Assembly (NCBI RefSeq): GCF_003318235.1
Contig: NZ_QOCG01000014.1
Coordinates: 21,506-85,505 of the forward strand
DNA length: 64,000 bases
DNA from: Loktanella sp. D2R18
GTDB taxonomy: Bacteria; Pseudomonadota; Alphaproteobacteria; Rhodobacterales; Rhodobacteraceae
Direction of reading: 5' to 3'
Positions 44,713 to 54,483 of this stretch are shown in pieces; the first letter of the stretch is position 1; every line of letters starts with the position of its first letter. A model generated the notes under the pieces. It had not been told where the DNA came from and searched no databases. It worked only from the letters and a program-made list of their open reading frames with translations. A program made the translations under genes and the position numbers.

Positions 44713-47085
44713 TTTTTGTGCGATATCTTGGCTGAGGACAACGGCATCATTGTCAGTTGTCACAAGATCATTGCGCGCGTAAAGCGATAATGCCTCTTGG
44801 AACTGGCGTTCGGCGGCATCCTCCGGAACGCGAAGCATTTCAGCGATGTAGTCGGACTGGGGGATTTTTGACATATCTAACGTAGGTTGCACAAACTCAA
44901 ACCGTCCGCTCAAGACCGCCGCAAAGACAAGCGGATAAGCATTATTTGCCTTTAAGAAATCTTTGAGTTGCTTGGGCTCGGGCGACACATCCGTTGCCTT
45001 TATAGCAGTCCGCACCAGTAGCCGTTGCAATCGCTCAAACAACTCTTTCTCACCAACTGCACCCGTTTCACGTCGGACGGTACTTATGGCAAAGCCAGTC
45101 ACAATTAGATTCAAAAACTGCGTAACTAGGTACCGAGAAACATCAAATAATTTCGATTTTCGGTCCAAAGCGCCACCGTCATGAAGCAAATCGACAAGAG
45201 ATTCAAAGTTCGCCACCTGATATTCAACGTCCTTCAACGTCTTTTTACGTCTAGCGGTCGAATCCTCTCGTACCCGATACACAAACCCCTCGCTGTCAAT
45301 GCTCGACAGATACTTTGCGCGCAAAAGAGCCTTCAATAGGAAGGGTTTTTCTTCCCATTGCGGCGTTAAGAACCGTATGTCTTGTTCGAGTAGGAACTGT
45401 CTGCGATACAGCCAATTCCAAAAATGGCGGCCTTGAATAACTTCAGTTTGTTCCGCAAACGTTTTTCCATGAAACGGCACATTAAAGGCTTCTTCGCACC
45501 AGTCGCGACGCATCCCGACCTTTTCTCCCTGCGCATTTTCAAGCCGTTCAAAGAGTTTGCGCCCGCGCACCATATCGGCACCATCGTCACAGGCCGCGTT
45601 GTACACATCCTCTAAATGCGATTTCGAAGCCAAGATATCATCAGAATCGAGGAACTGAATGAATTCCCCTCGCGCGGCATCAATACCCTCGTTGCGGGCG
45701 AATCCTTGGCCAACATTTTTTTCCAGAACAATTGACCTAATCCGCGGATCATCTGCCGCATGCCGGTCGATAATGGCTTGGCTTCCATCAGGGCTACAAT
45801 CGTTTATGGTGATAATTTCGATGTCTTCAAGCGTTTGGCCGCGGATAGAATAAAGACATTGGTTGATGTATTTCTCGACGCCATAAACGGGCAATATGAC
45901 GGAAACCTTTGGCTTTTCGGGGGCGTGGGTATGCTCGCAAGGCATCTTTACGGGCCGGTTTTTATCGATGAAATCAATTGCGTCTTCTACCAAACTTGGC
46001 GTCGCGCAGCCGGGAACATTGTAGAGCGTGTACCAGATGTAGAAGAAATAAAAGACTTCCTCGAGCCCACGCTTGCGGTGTCGGTGCGGGATGGTTTGGC
46101 GGTCATCCGTCAGCCCCCATCCGGCATAGAACGGAGCACCAAAGCAGATAACTTCTTTTCCAGCAAAAAGCGCCTCGAGCCCCATTTGGGACGTTCCAAC
46201 ATAGACTTTGTCAACGCATTCGAACAGGCTAAAGGGGTTCACTGGATCGCGCAGAATACGAATGCGTCCAACGTCTTGGAGATGATTATAATAGCCAACG
46301 CGTTTGCCCTTTTCCCAATGCGTATCTGGGTGGGTTTTGATCAAAATCTGGGACGTCGGGTTTTCGTGAATGGCTGCCCAAAGCATCTTTTCAAAGTCAC
46401 GTTCTGTTACTTTTCCATAGATTGTTGACGCATCTGCAAAGGCCTGGTCACAAACTAATACGCGGCTAATATACCCATCCGACATTGTGGGCTTAACAAT
46501 AGGCTGGGAGTTATATTTCGATATTTTTTGTTCTACGATCCGCGTCATTGCCGCACTTGCACGGCTGAATTCCTCTGCCGATAGCTCTATTTCGCTATTC
46601 ATGCGGTTAATCAATCGATTAGGATAATCGGCCATAAAATAGTGGGCGATGTCATCATAAACATATCCCAGACATGCCATGTTCGGTTTGCCACTTTTGA
46701 AAGATTCAGACCAGCTATGTGAACTAGCCAAAAAACCCTGTTCATAAAGGATTAATTTGTTGCCTGCCTGAAACGACTGAAGTGCGCGCACCCCACCCTT
46801 ATGGCTGTGCTGGGGGTCTTGATAGACAGTGCCCAGAAACATGTAGTTTGATCCACTCCCAAAGGTCGCATCGTCAAGACAGTTTGCATTTGGGAATAGC
46901 GTACGCAGGTTCGCACCGTATTTTTTTGTCAGCGTGTCGCGTGTCTGACCGATGTTCCACTGCGCATATCTGTTTTCGATCATCCAGGCACGAAAATCGA
47001 CTTCTGCGTTATCATGCCCTTCCTTTTGCGCAAGGCGCAGATAGTCGTCAAATTTTTCAAATGCAATTTGGTTTTCTTTGGACAT
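44566..47085 (-). CDS. KpsC-like / GT2 glycosyltransferase fusion (3' domain truncated)
   Basis: The intact 839-residue frame contains three parts. Residues about 70-370 resemble a capsule-synthesis KpsC/KpsS-type domain (NYMFLGTVYQDPQ, LILYEQGF, and APFYAGWGLTDDRQ, the motif shared with kpsC in this window). Residues 393-500 are a family 2 glycosyltransferase with VSVILPVYGVEKYIN and the DXD-like FLDSDDIL. From about 792 a sulfotransferase phosphate-binding loop begins, then the frame stops at a homopolymer. The first two domains may still work. It is the distal gene of the kps operon and probably builds the capsule repeat. Confidence 0.8.
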   Translation of the reverse strand: MSKENQIAFEKFDDYLRLAQKEGHDNAEVDFRAWMIENRYAQWNIGQTRDTLTKKYGANLRTLFPNANCLDDATFGSGSNYMFLGTVYQDPQHSHKGGVRALQSFQAGNKLILYEQGFLASSHSWSESFKSGKPNMACLGYVYDDIAHYFMADYPNRLINRMNSEIELSAEEFSRASAAMTRIVEQKISKYNSQPIVKPTMSDGYISRVLVCDQAFADASTIYGKVTERDFEKMLWAAIHENPTSQILIKTHPDTHWEKGKRVGYYNHLQDVGRIRILRDPVNPFSLFECVDKVYVGTSQMGLEALFAGKEVICFGAPFYAGWGLTDDRQTIPHRHRKRGLEEVFYFFYIWYTLYNVPGCATPSLVEDAIDFIDKNRPVKMPCEHTHAPEKPKVSVILPVYGVEKYINQCLYSIRGQTLEDIEIITINDCSPDGSQAIIDRHAADDPRIRSIVLEKNVGQGFARNEGIDAARGEFIQFLDSDDILASKSHLEDVYNAACDDGADMVRGRKLFERLENAQGEKVGMRRDWCEEAFNVPFHGKTFAEQTEVIQGRHFWNWLYRRQFLLEQDIRFLTPQWEEKPFLLKALLRAKYLSSIDSEGFVYRVREDSTARRKKTLKDVEYQVANFESLVDLLHDGGALDRKSKLFDVSRYLVTQFLNLIVTGFAISTVRRETGAVGEKELFERLQRLLVRTAIKATDVSPEPKQLKDFLKANNAYPLVFAAVLSGRFEFVQPTLDMSKIPQSDYIAEMLRVPEDAAERQFQEALSLYARNDLVTTDNDAVVLSQDIAQKPRLIIHIGSTKTGSTFIQHFLEQNRAALLRAGVYVPEVGLFWQKARPP

Positions 47086-47111
47086 CGTGATCTCAGCTTA
47101 TTGGTGCGGGG

Positions 47112-48341
47112 TTAGCCGTTCAGCAATGCGGAAAGCGCGTGTTGTGCGTTGGCTTCGATGGTGGTTGGTCCGTTTTCGACAGCAGCTCTAAACATGTTTT
47201 TCCACGCATCAAACACGACCATATTTGAATAAAGCGTATCAAACCGTTGCTTTGAGGCAGCTCCCATTTTGAGCCTGAGCGAGTCGTCAGACATGAGTTC
47301 ATCAAGGCATTTTGCAAGGCACCCGGTTTCAAGGCTGCGTGCGGCAAGGCGGCCATTCAGCCCATCGACAATTTGTTCGTTAATTCCGTTACATGCGGCA
47401 TAGCCAACAAGCGGTAAGCCATGCGCCATCGCCTCAAGCGACGACATCGGGAATCCTTCAAACAGGGAGGGGAGAACAAAAACTTGCGCCTGTTCGAGGT
47501 GCGCATAAGGCGCATCAGAATGCCCCAGAAACCTCACCTGGCGTGCTACCCCCTTGTTTTTGGCCCGGGACTGAAGCTTTTTCAGCTCGGGCCCATCACC
47601 GAGGATATCCAAGGTCCACGCCTTGTGATGCCCCGCGATGAGCGCGAATTCGTCAATTAGGTGTGCAAGGTTTTTGCGCGGCACCAGACGCGCGACTGTC
47701 AAAACTGTCTTTGAATCGCCGCCCTTTGGATCACACGCAGTGGCCGCATGTGCCACCGTGTTTGGGATGACATCTACTTTCGATTGAAGATAATCAGGCA
47801 ACCCGTCTTTGAACGCGCAAGTCAGTAGGTGTCACCGCGTGGCACCCACAAACGCGGCCTGCCTTTCTTCATCGCAAAAGACTCCCAATCGGTTCGGGAA
47901 ATGCGGGTCAATATGTTCCGAAAGAACGAGCGGAACACAGATCTTTTGCGCCGCAACTGTGTAGCGCAAGAGTGTCCGGTTCATATGCAGCCCGACGATC
48001 AGATCGGGGCAAGGTTCCGCCAGTGCAATCGTCATCTGGTTGTTAGATTTCGCGTCGTCACGTTCAGCGAGGTGATGCAGCCAGATACAGCTGTTGAGCG
48101 GCCATTTAGAGGGGCCTTTTTGATCATCAAACGTGTAAATATGCACGTCGTGACCACGATCAGCCATCGCATTCGCCATTAGCTGACCAACATTTTCTGT
48201 ACCGCCACGGCCTTTTGTAATCCACGGGACAATAAAGGAAATTTTCAAATGCTCATCTTTCAAAGAAGTGCTTCCTAAGAGTTCAGGGAAATAGTTACGC
48301 GGGCATTCACATCGCATCCGCAGTTTGCCCAATTCATACAC
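47112..48341 (-). pseudogene. family 4 glycosyltransferase with in-frame TGA
   Basis: Two ORFs, 47832-48341 and 47112-47801, are in the same frame and are separated only by one TGA at 47832-47834. The first half has KISFIVPWITKGRGGTENVG and VLSEHIDPHF; the second has VLTVARLVPRKNLAHLIDEFA, ILGDGPELKKLQ and LPSLFEGFPMSSLEAMAHG, a normal GT4 layout. Between them the codons read on as HLLTCAFKDGLPDYLQ, so nothing else is lost. One transition (for example CGA to TGA) explains it. Start is unsure: a TTG at 48248 before KISFIVPW fits the fold; no clear ribosome site is seen. Confidence 0.75.
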
Positions 48342-48476
48342 AACCTATATGACATTTAATTGGTTAACACACAACTTACACAACACATCTTTTACCAATT
48401 GATCCCCCAAGATACGCGGATTTTCACCGACTGCTTCACTGGCATGCTGTAGCTTCTAACCATTGGCACACGAACT

Positions 48477-49124
48477 TTAGAGGGACTTGTAAGCTGTTAT
48501 GAGTTCTGTCACTTCGTCATAAAACGTGACCCCGCCCGCGTTGAGTAGCAGGCCACAGTCGCAATATTCTTGGATCGTAGCTGCCGAATGCGAGACCATG
48601 ATGATTTGGCTGCTCTTGAGTTTTTCTTGAAACACAGCACGGCTTTTTTTGCGAAATGTTTCATCGCCAACGGCCGTAATCTCATCAATCAGATAGACCT
48701 GAAAATTGATGGCCATACTAAGACCAAACGCAAGCCGCGCCTTCATCCCGCTAGAATAGGTCTTGATTGGCAGCCGCAGTGACGGGCCGAGCTCCGCAAA
48801 TTCCTTAACATAGGTGACCACGCGCTCCGTATCTTGCCCATAGATACGCGAAACAAAGCGAATATTTTCGATTCCTGTCATGCTCCCATTGAAGCCGCCA
48901 GCGAAACCCAATGGCCATGAGACGCGTAAGCTGCGGTAAACATGGCCAGACGTCGGTGGCTCGGAACCTGCAAGCAGTCGCATCATTGTCGATTTCCCGG
49001 CGCCGTTCTTGCCCATAATTGCGACGTTGCGGTTTTCTGGGAACACGAAGGACAGATCGTCCAAGATTACTTTCCGAACACCTTTGAGGTTGTAGATTTT
49101 TGAAACACGATCAAATGCAAGCAT
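48477..49124 (-). CDS. kpsT: capsule ABC exporter ATPase KpsT
   Basis: The 215-residue cytoplasmic ATPase drives export of the capsule polymer. It has the Walker A GKNGAGKST (residues 38-46), signature YSSGMKARLAFGLSM and Walker B VYLIDEITAVGDE. Its size and the sequence RLPIKTYSSGM fit the polysaccharide/KpsT family. It lies 2 bp downstream of kpsM. Confidence 0.94.
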   Translation of the reverse strand: MLAFDRVSKIYNLKGVRKVILDDLSFVFPENRNVAIMGKNGAGKSTMMRLLAGSEPPTSGHVYRSLRVSWPLGFAGGFNGSMTGIENIRFVSRIYGQDTERVVTYVKEFAELGPSLRLPIKTYSSGMKARLAFGLSMAINFQVYLIDEITAVGDETFRKKSRAVFQEKLKSSQIIMVSHSAATIQEYCDCGLLLNAGGVTFYDEVTELITAYKSL

Positions 49125-49126
49125 TG

Positions 49127-49900
49127 CTAAAACCTCGTGCGCCGAAATAGACGTTCGCCTGCAAGCCCAATCAGTAACAACACGGTCCCAACGAGAACCG
49201 GATAGGTTTTATCTAAGACACTAGAACTGTAGTTGGGGTAAAACCCGATCCGAAACCATTCCACCAGATGCAGAATGGGGTTCCATTGCAAATAGTCTTG
49301 CGCGCGCGTGGGCAGCTGGCTTGGCACATAAAAAATGCCAGATATGAAAAACAATGGGCGCGTGAGAACCTTTTCAATCTGAATCCATGTGTCCCACAAA
49401 GACACGATCACCGCGTTCACGGTCCCATAACCGAGCCCCAATAGTGCGGTGCTTAAGAACACCAAGACAAGTTGCCCCGGACTGGCCGGAAACTGCGCCA
49501 TCCCTGCCAAAATCAGCCCGGCATAGAAAATGACCATGATCACGAGGTATGTCGCTGAAATCAAGATTGCACGGGCGAGGATTGTGTCGACATCTTTGAT
49601 GATTGGATAGGTGAGCAAAGCTTTATTTGCGTCAAACACAGTCATCAACTTGCCGGAGGTTTCGGTAAAGAACTGCAACGTCAAAATCCCTGTCGCAAAA
49701 AACAAGGCAAGGCTGGCGCCAAATGGCGCGTGGCGACCGACCATAGAAAACAAAATGACCAAGACGGCGACACTCGCGGTTGGTGTGATCACTGCCCATA
49801 TATAGCCGAATGATGACGTCCCAAATGTGGCACGGGTTTCCCTTAGAACGAGGCTCAAAATCACCCTGATCTGGAGCGTCAGCAGCTCAGCTGTTGTCAT
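49127..49900 (-). CDS. kpsM: capsule ABC exporter permease KpsM
   Basis: The 257-residue inner-membrane protein has about six hydrophobic segments of the ABC-2 type permease. Near the start are VLRETRATFGTSSFGYIWA, the family entry motif, and near the end the amphipathic FISGIFYVPSQLP. The ATG at 49900, five bases after the kpsE stop, is preferred to an in-frame upstream start that would overlap kpsE by 52 bp. Confidence 0.92.
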   Translation of the reverse strand: MTTAELLTLQIRVILSLVLRETRATFGTSSFGYIWAVITPTASVAVLVILFSMVGRHAPFGASLALFFATGILTLQFFTETSGKLMTVFDANKALLTYPIIKDVDTILARAILISATYLVIMVIFYAGLILAGMAQFPASPGQLVLVFLSTALLGLGYGTVNAVIVSLWDTWIQIEKVLTRPLFFISGIFYVPSQLPTRAQDYLQWNPILHLVEWFRIGFYPNYSSSVLDKTYPVLVGTVLLLIGLAGERLFRRTRF

Positions 49901-49905
49901 CTGTC

Positions 49906-51105
49906 TCACGTGAGGTGGTCCCGCACCGAGTAGGTCAACAATGTGCCGATGCCCCATATCGCAAAGAACATAAAGCTCGCGAGCAGCGTGTTATGTCCAC
50001 GTCTTGGGTATTCCGATTTTTCAGGGGTTTGCGGACGGATATGCACAGCAAGGTAACGCTGTTGGCGGTCAGCATCACGGCGCGCTTGTTCAAGTGAGCT
50101 GAGAGCGGAGGCATAGGATTGTTCTGCCAGCCTGCGTTCGACATCCAATGTCTCAAACGCGGCGAGTTGCTGTGTCACCGCCGATGTCCCTGTCCCGTCC
50201 AGTAAAACTCCACTAATTTCGTGACGCCGCCTGTCAATCTGCTCTGATAGTGCTTCGGCTTGCCTGCGTAACGCGACCAAACTGGGCGCCGTTTCATCGA
50301 GCGACTCGCGTTGGGCGGCAATGCGCGCATTTATGTCGATCAGCCGGGCCTCAAGTTCGGACAAAAGCTGAATTTCGAGCGCGGCGCTGGCCGTCGGGTC
50401 AACCAATTGTTCGAAATTCCGAAAATCGCGAATACGGTTGAGCGTTTCACGCAAACGCGCCTCTTGCAGGGCGACTTCTTCGCGCGCGAAACTCAGCGCA
50501 TCTTGCCGCGCGTTCGCCGAAAGCTCGTTCACTAAGTCTTGCGTTAACTCCAGCACAACCTGCCCGATCTGTTGCGCGTGTTCAGGCGACATTGATTGGA
50601 CTTCGAATTCGATAATCCCAGAGGTTGGATCAGATTGCGTATGGATAAACCGGTTCCAATATTTCACGAAATCCTCAATCGGGGCGTCGGGATCCAACCG
50701 GGTGAGAAAGTCGATATCTGAGTTGGAAAACGCCTCCCTGAGTGAAAGTCGCGCATCAACATCTTCAAGCAAGCGGCGGCTTTCCAAATATTCCAAGACG
50801 ACATAGGTATCAGCCGTCGTCGATCCCGCACTTGCAAGTCCGGTCAGCGCGCCCAAACCGTCAAGCCCCGCGCTCGTCTCAATTCCGCGAATGGAAAACC
50901 CCGCGCGGGCGGCATAGCGGTCGGTTGCCACGGATGTATAATAGCTAGCCACCGCCCCAATAGGGATCAAAACGAGCACAACAAAAGATAGCCATAGCTT
51001 GTTGCGACGCTTGCGCTGTAAACTGGCGGTCTGAGATTTCTGCGCGTCTGTTTTGCTTAAGGAAACCACCTTCTGCGCTGTTTGGGTGGGTTTTGCATCT
51101 GTCAT
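49906..51105 (-). CDS. kpsE: capsule export inner-membrane protein KpsE
   Basis: The 399-residue protein is a polysaccharide co-polymerase/export adaptor with a transmembrane segment near residues 33-55, a large periplasmic coiled-coil region (many Arg-Glu-Leu heptads such as EVALQEARLRETLNRIRDF), and a second membrane segment close to the C terminus (LLASFMFFAIWGIGTLL). It links KpsMT to the outer-membrane channel. Its start overlaps the kpsC stop by 4 bp. Confidence 0.92.
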   Translation of the reverse strand: MTDAKPTQTAQKVVSLSKTDAQKSQTASLQRKRRNKLWLSFVVLVLIPIGAVASYYTSVATDRYAARAGFSIRGIETSAGLDGLGALTGLASAGSTTADTYVVLEYLESRRLLEDVDARLSLREAFSNSDIDFLTRLDPDAPIEDFVKYWNRFIHTQSDPTSGIIEFEVQSMSPEHAQQIGQVVLELTQDLVNELSANARQDALSFAREEVALQEARLRETLNRIRDFRNFEQLVDPTASAALEIQLLSELEARLIDINARIAAQRESLDETAPSLVALRRQAEALSEQIDRRRHEISGVLLDGTGTSAVTQQLAAFETLDVERRLAEQSYASALSSLEQARRDADRQQRYLAVHIRPQTPEKSEYPRRGHNTLLASFMFFAIWGIGTLLTYSVRDHLT

Positions 51106-53204
51106 TTCTTAATCCCCCTAAGCTGCATTGAAGATATCATCAGCATCCTCAGACACTTGCGAAACCATTTCCCCTGCGCGCCGGATTTGCGTTTATCTTT
51201 TAGCATTTCGAGCGTTTCTTCTGGCCCAACAAAACACCCTGCATCGGCGTCATAGTAGCGCGGATAGGTAAACAAAGCGCCGTAGATCAAACCATCTAAT
51301 GACAGATGTTTTACCCTTCGCGGTGCCGGCAGCGTATCCGTTGTCAGCCCCCAGCCCGCATAGAATGGTATCCCATGACAGGTGACAGGAATTTCACGCA
51401 CAAGCGCTTCAAACCCCATCAAAGATGTCATCGTATGTACCGCATCAATCTGGGACAGTAAATGATCTGGTGCGATGTCGCGCATGAGCGTTTCATCACA
51501 ATATGCAGCAAAAGGTTCTGCCTCGCGCAGCCGATCCCGCAGCCCAGCTAAGACGTCCGGATGCGGTTTATACACGATATAATCATCCGGGCATCGCGCG
51601 CGGACGCGTTGCAATAACGCAAGGTTCGTTTTGATATCAGGGGAGCCATATTCCAGCGATGCATCCGTTTCCACCTGACCGACGACCAGCACGACAGGTT
51701 TCTTGGTGTCCGGGCGCGTCCAGCCACGGCCCCCAGAATTATATTTGCTAATCCCATCCGCGATCAGGTTCTGGCGAAGCTGCCGCGCGCGCGCTATCTG
51801 GCTTTGCGTCAGCTCTTGCGTGTTGAGGGTATTTTCGAGATCCGAAGGTCGCGTTGCGTCAAAATAGATTCCTGTCTTGTCAATCACCAATGACAAGGGG
51901 CGGATCAGGTCGGCCCCCAACCCGGCAGATCGTAAAAAACCGTCTTCAATCCGCAATGCACCAGCGGGCGCGTCAGCCCGTCCCCAAACGGCAACTGTTT
52001 CGGACCCTTTGGCTTTTCGCGCAAATCGCACAGCAGTGTCGGCGAAGAACTGTGGTAGAAATTGACGCTTCCACGCCGAAAACCCAATCGCTGTGACCTG
52101 TTCGGGGAGTTTATGACGCATCTGTCTTTGGTGCGCGATATGGGTAATGGCGCCTTCGGCCTCGCATATCTGGCCCGTGATAGGGTCCACATAGCGCACA
52201 TAGCGGATTAAGGCAGCATGGACGAGCTGGGCCAAACTCGCCGCCACACGCCGATCAGGCGCGGCAAGCGCGTCATGCGTCAGCCCCCAACCGGCATAAA
52301 ACGGCATCCCGAACGTGTGCACGGGTTTCCCCCAGATCAACGCCTCAAACCCGACCTGCGAGGTGACCGTATAGACGGCTTTGGCCTGCGATATCAGCGA
52401 AACCGGGTGACAGTTTTCGGCAATCACGTGCACACGGTCAATCTGCGCGAGGCGATCGGGATCAAAATGGCTTTTGGCAGCGTTGGTAAACACATCGGGA
52501 TGAAGTTTCACGACAACGTCAACATCGGGGTTATCGGCAAGCGCGCGCTGCAGCATCGTGTCAAAACTATCCGCCTTAGCCCAGCCATACCGGATCGACA
52601 GATCGCCCCGAACTTGGTCAACAACCAATACATATTGCGTGGGCAATGGGCGCTGCAGCTCTGGGGCTGCGTTATATTTAGATACGCGACCGTCGCGCCA
52701 TAGCTGCGACAGGGCTTGCGCGCGGGCCTGTTCATCGCGCGATAAGGGGGCCGCAATCAACCCTTCCAGCTGCGATGGGGTTGAGGCATCATAATGAACA
52801 CCGAGATCATCGATGGCGATTGAAATCGCCGGATCACGGCGGCCTACCGACCGCAAAAACCCATCTTCCAATAAGAGCGCGGTGGCGTTTTTTTGCTTTG
52901 CGATATCGACCGCGCGGCGACCTGACCATTTTCGACCCCAGCCAATGTAGCGTTCAGCGCGCGTTGGGATCAGACGGCTATGAAATACAGGCGCGCGACC
53001 GAGCGCACGCGCGACCAACGGATCGTCGCAAAGGTCCATAGAGGTAGCCAAGTCGCCATGGGCACCGGGCAACAGGCGTTTTGCCATCATACGCAGCCAT
53101 TGCCCCGCCTTTGCCAAGCGCCTGTAGGTCAAAGCAATCGGGTGACCGCGGTTCATGCGCTGATGATCCGCCGGATTAGCGGCTTCATGAATATCTGTTG
53201 GCAT
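51102..53204 (-). CDS. kpsC: capsule Kdo-linker glycosyltransferase KpsC
   Basis: The 700-residue protein contains the two tandem GT99/GT107-like halves of KpsC, each with a VLVVDQVRGD/VLVVGQVETD motif and FYAGWGLT; the second of each pair lies in the C-terminal half. In group 2 capsules KpsC extends a Kdo oligomer on the lipid anchor after KpsS adds the first residue. The presence of kpsC and kpsS says that the polymer is carried by a beta-Kdo-linked lysophosphatidylglycerol. It starts 157 bp after the kpsD stop and overlaps kpsE. Confidence 0.93.
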   Translation of the reverse strand: MPTDIHEAANPADHQRMNRGHPIALTYRRLAKAGQWLRMMAKRLLPGAHGDLATSMDLCDDPLVARALGRAPVFHSRLIPTRAERYIGWGRKWSGRRAVDIAKQKNATALLLEDGFLRSVGRRDPAISIAIDDLGVHYDASTPSQLEGLIAAPLSRDEQARAQALSQLWRDGRVSKYNAAPELQRPLPTQYVLVVDQVRGDLSIRYGWAKADSFDTMLQRALADNPDVDVVVKLHPDVFTNAAKSHFDPDRLAQIDRVHVIAENCHPVSLISQAKAVYTVTSQVGFEALIWGKPVHTFGMPFYAGWGLTHDALAAPDRRVAASLAQLVHAALIRYVRYVDPITGQICEAEGAITHIAHQRQMRHKLPEQVTAIGFSAWKRQFLPQFFADTAVRFARKAKGSETVAVWGRADAPAGALRIEDGFLRSAGLGADLIRPLSLVIDKTGIYFDATRPSDLENTLNTQELTQSQIARARQLRQNLIADGISKYNSGGRGWTRPDTKKPVVLVVGQVETDASLEYGSPDIKTNLALLQRVRARCPDDYIVYKPHPDVLAGLRDRLREAEPFAAYCDETLMRDIAPDHLLSQIDAVHTMTSLMGFEALVREIPVTCHGIPFYAGWGLTTDTLPAPRRVKHLSLDGLIYGALFTYPRYYDADAGCFVGPEETLEMLKDKRKSGAQGKWFRKCLRMLMISSMQLRGIKK

Positions 53205-53361
53205 ATATCATGGGTCTTTTTCAGACCTCCTGCGTATATTTGCGAAAGGTGTATCGCGTTGATAGATCGCTTTTAGCTGCGGCGGGGTAAGCAATGGTAA
53301 ACACGCTGAGGGCCACCCTTCTCTCTTTTCGACACGGTATTCCAGCTAGGTGATCGGCCAT

Positions 53362-54483
53362 CTAATTTCCCAAGTTGTTGACGCTATTGGCGCTGCTCAC
53401 GACCGGCGACATCAAAGTGGTCACAAATTTGCGGAATTCACTGGCGTCAGCCGTGGCGACATAAACGATATCGGTCTCGTTAAGCAAAAACTGATCCGCA
53501 AGGATAAACGCATCGGCGCGCGCGAAATCGACACGGTAGACCTGCGGAGTTTCGTTCAGATTACGGGCCCGCCGAAACACAAACACGGCGTTTGGGGCTG
53601 CCTGCATATCATTCAGCCCGCCGACCTCGGCCAAAAGGTCAGACAGTGTCGGACGCGCGATATTTAAAGCGATGTTGCCACTATTTGACACAGCACCATA
53701 AACGGCATAGCGCCGTGGAATATTACGTATCTGTACCGTATCCCCAGGCAAGATTACGATATTATTTGCCGAATGGCCCGCCACCTGGTCCATTCGAACG
53801 CTACCGGAATGCGACCCGCGCGAGACCGAAATTTCGGTCTCCCACAAGGGGTTTGGACTGCCGCCCATCTGCGCCAGAAGGGCCATGAGGCGTATCCCCT
53901 GTGCCGGAATATCCGCCCTGCCCGATGTCGTGACATCCCCTAACACGGTCACCGTCCGTGCCGCCGTGTCGAGGATGCGGACACTGATCTCAGGGTCGAT
54001 TGCTTGGCCTTGGTATTTCTCAAGCAGCACTTGGCGCACCCGAGAGGTGGTGAGCCCCGCAACATTGATACGCCCCGCATAGGGGACCTCTACCGTGCCC
54101 GCATTCGAAACTTCGAACGACAAAACCGTTTCGCGATTTCCGGAAGAGGCAAAAAGACCGTCATTTGCAGTCTCCCAAATCCGCAGTTCAATAACATCTG
54201 CGACGGAAATACGCTCGTGATCAACTAAAAAGCTTTGATCCAGAAACCCGCGCGGAAACCGACCACCAGAATAGGTCGGGGGCACCGTCGTAGCGCTCAC
54301 ATTGATCAGATCAAATGCAACCAGTGCCGGATCGGGATCACTTTCGGAAGCGGCACCTGCGACAATTGCATCTGCAGAAGGGCCAAATGCTGGCAAACTT
54401 GCGCAGCCGGAAAGCAAGAGCAGCAAGGCACCATGGCCAAGATAAGACATGCTGTATTTTCTAGGTTGCGCATGCCCCATCAA
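53362..54483 (-). CDS. capsule outer-membrane polysaccharide export protein (KpsD/OPX)
   Basis: The 373-residue protein is a lipoprotein of the Wza/KpsD OPX group: lipobox LSGC in LLLLLSGCASL, a polysaccharide-export domain (ISVADVIELRIWE, EVPYAGRINVAGL), and two SLBB segments (YAVYGAVSNSGNIAL). It forms the outer-membrane part of the export channel. The overlap with kpsS (ATGA at 54480-54483) supports the annotated start; an in-frame ATG at 54450 would give a shorter signal. Confidence 0.88.
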   Translation of the reverse strand: MMGHAQPRKYSMSYLGHGALLLLLSGCASLPAFGPSADAIVAGAASESDPDPALVAFDLINVSATTVPPTYSGGRFPRGFLDQSFLVDHERISVADVIELRIWETANDGLFASSGNRETVLSFEVSNAGTVEVPYAGRINVAGLTTSRVRQVLLEKYQGQAIDPEISVRILDTAARTVTVLGDVTTSGRADIPAQGIRLMALLAQMGGSPNPLWETEISVSRGSHSGSVRMDQVAGHSANNIVILPGDTVQIRNIPRRYAVYGAVSNSGNIALNIARPTLSDLLAEVGGLNDMQAAPNAVFVFRRARNLNETPQVYRVDFARADAFILADQFLLNETDIVYVATADASEFRKFVTTLMSPVVSSANSVNNLGN

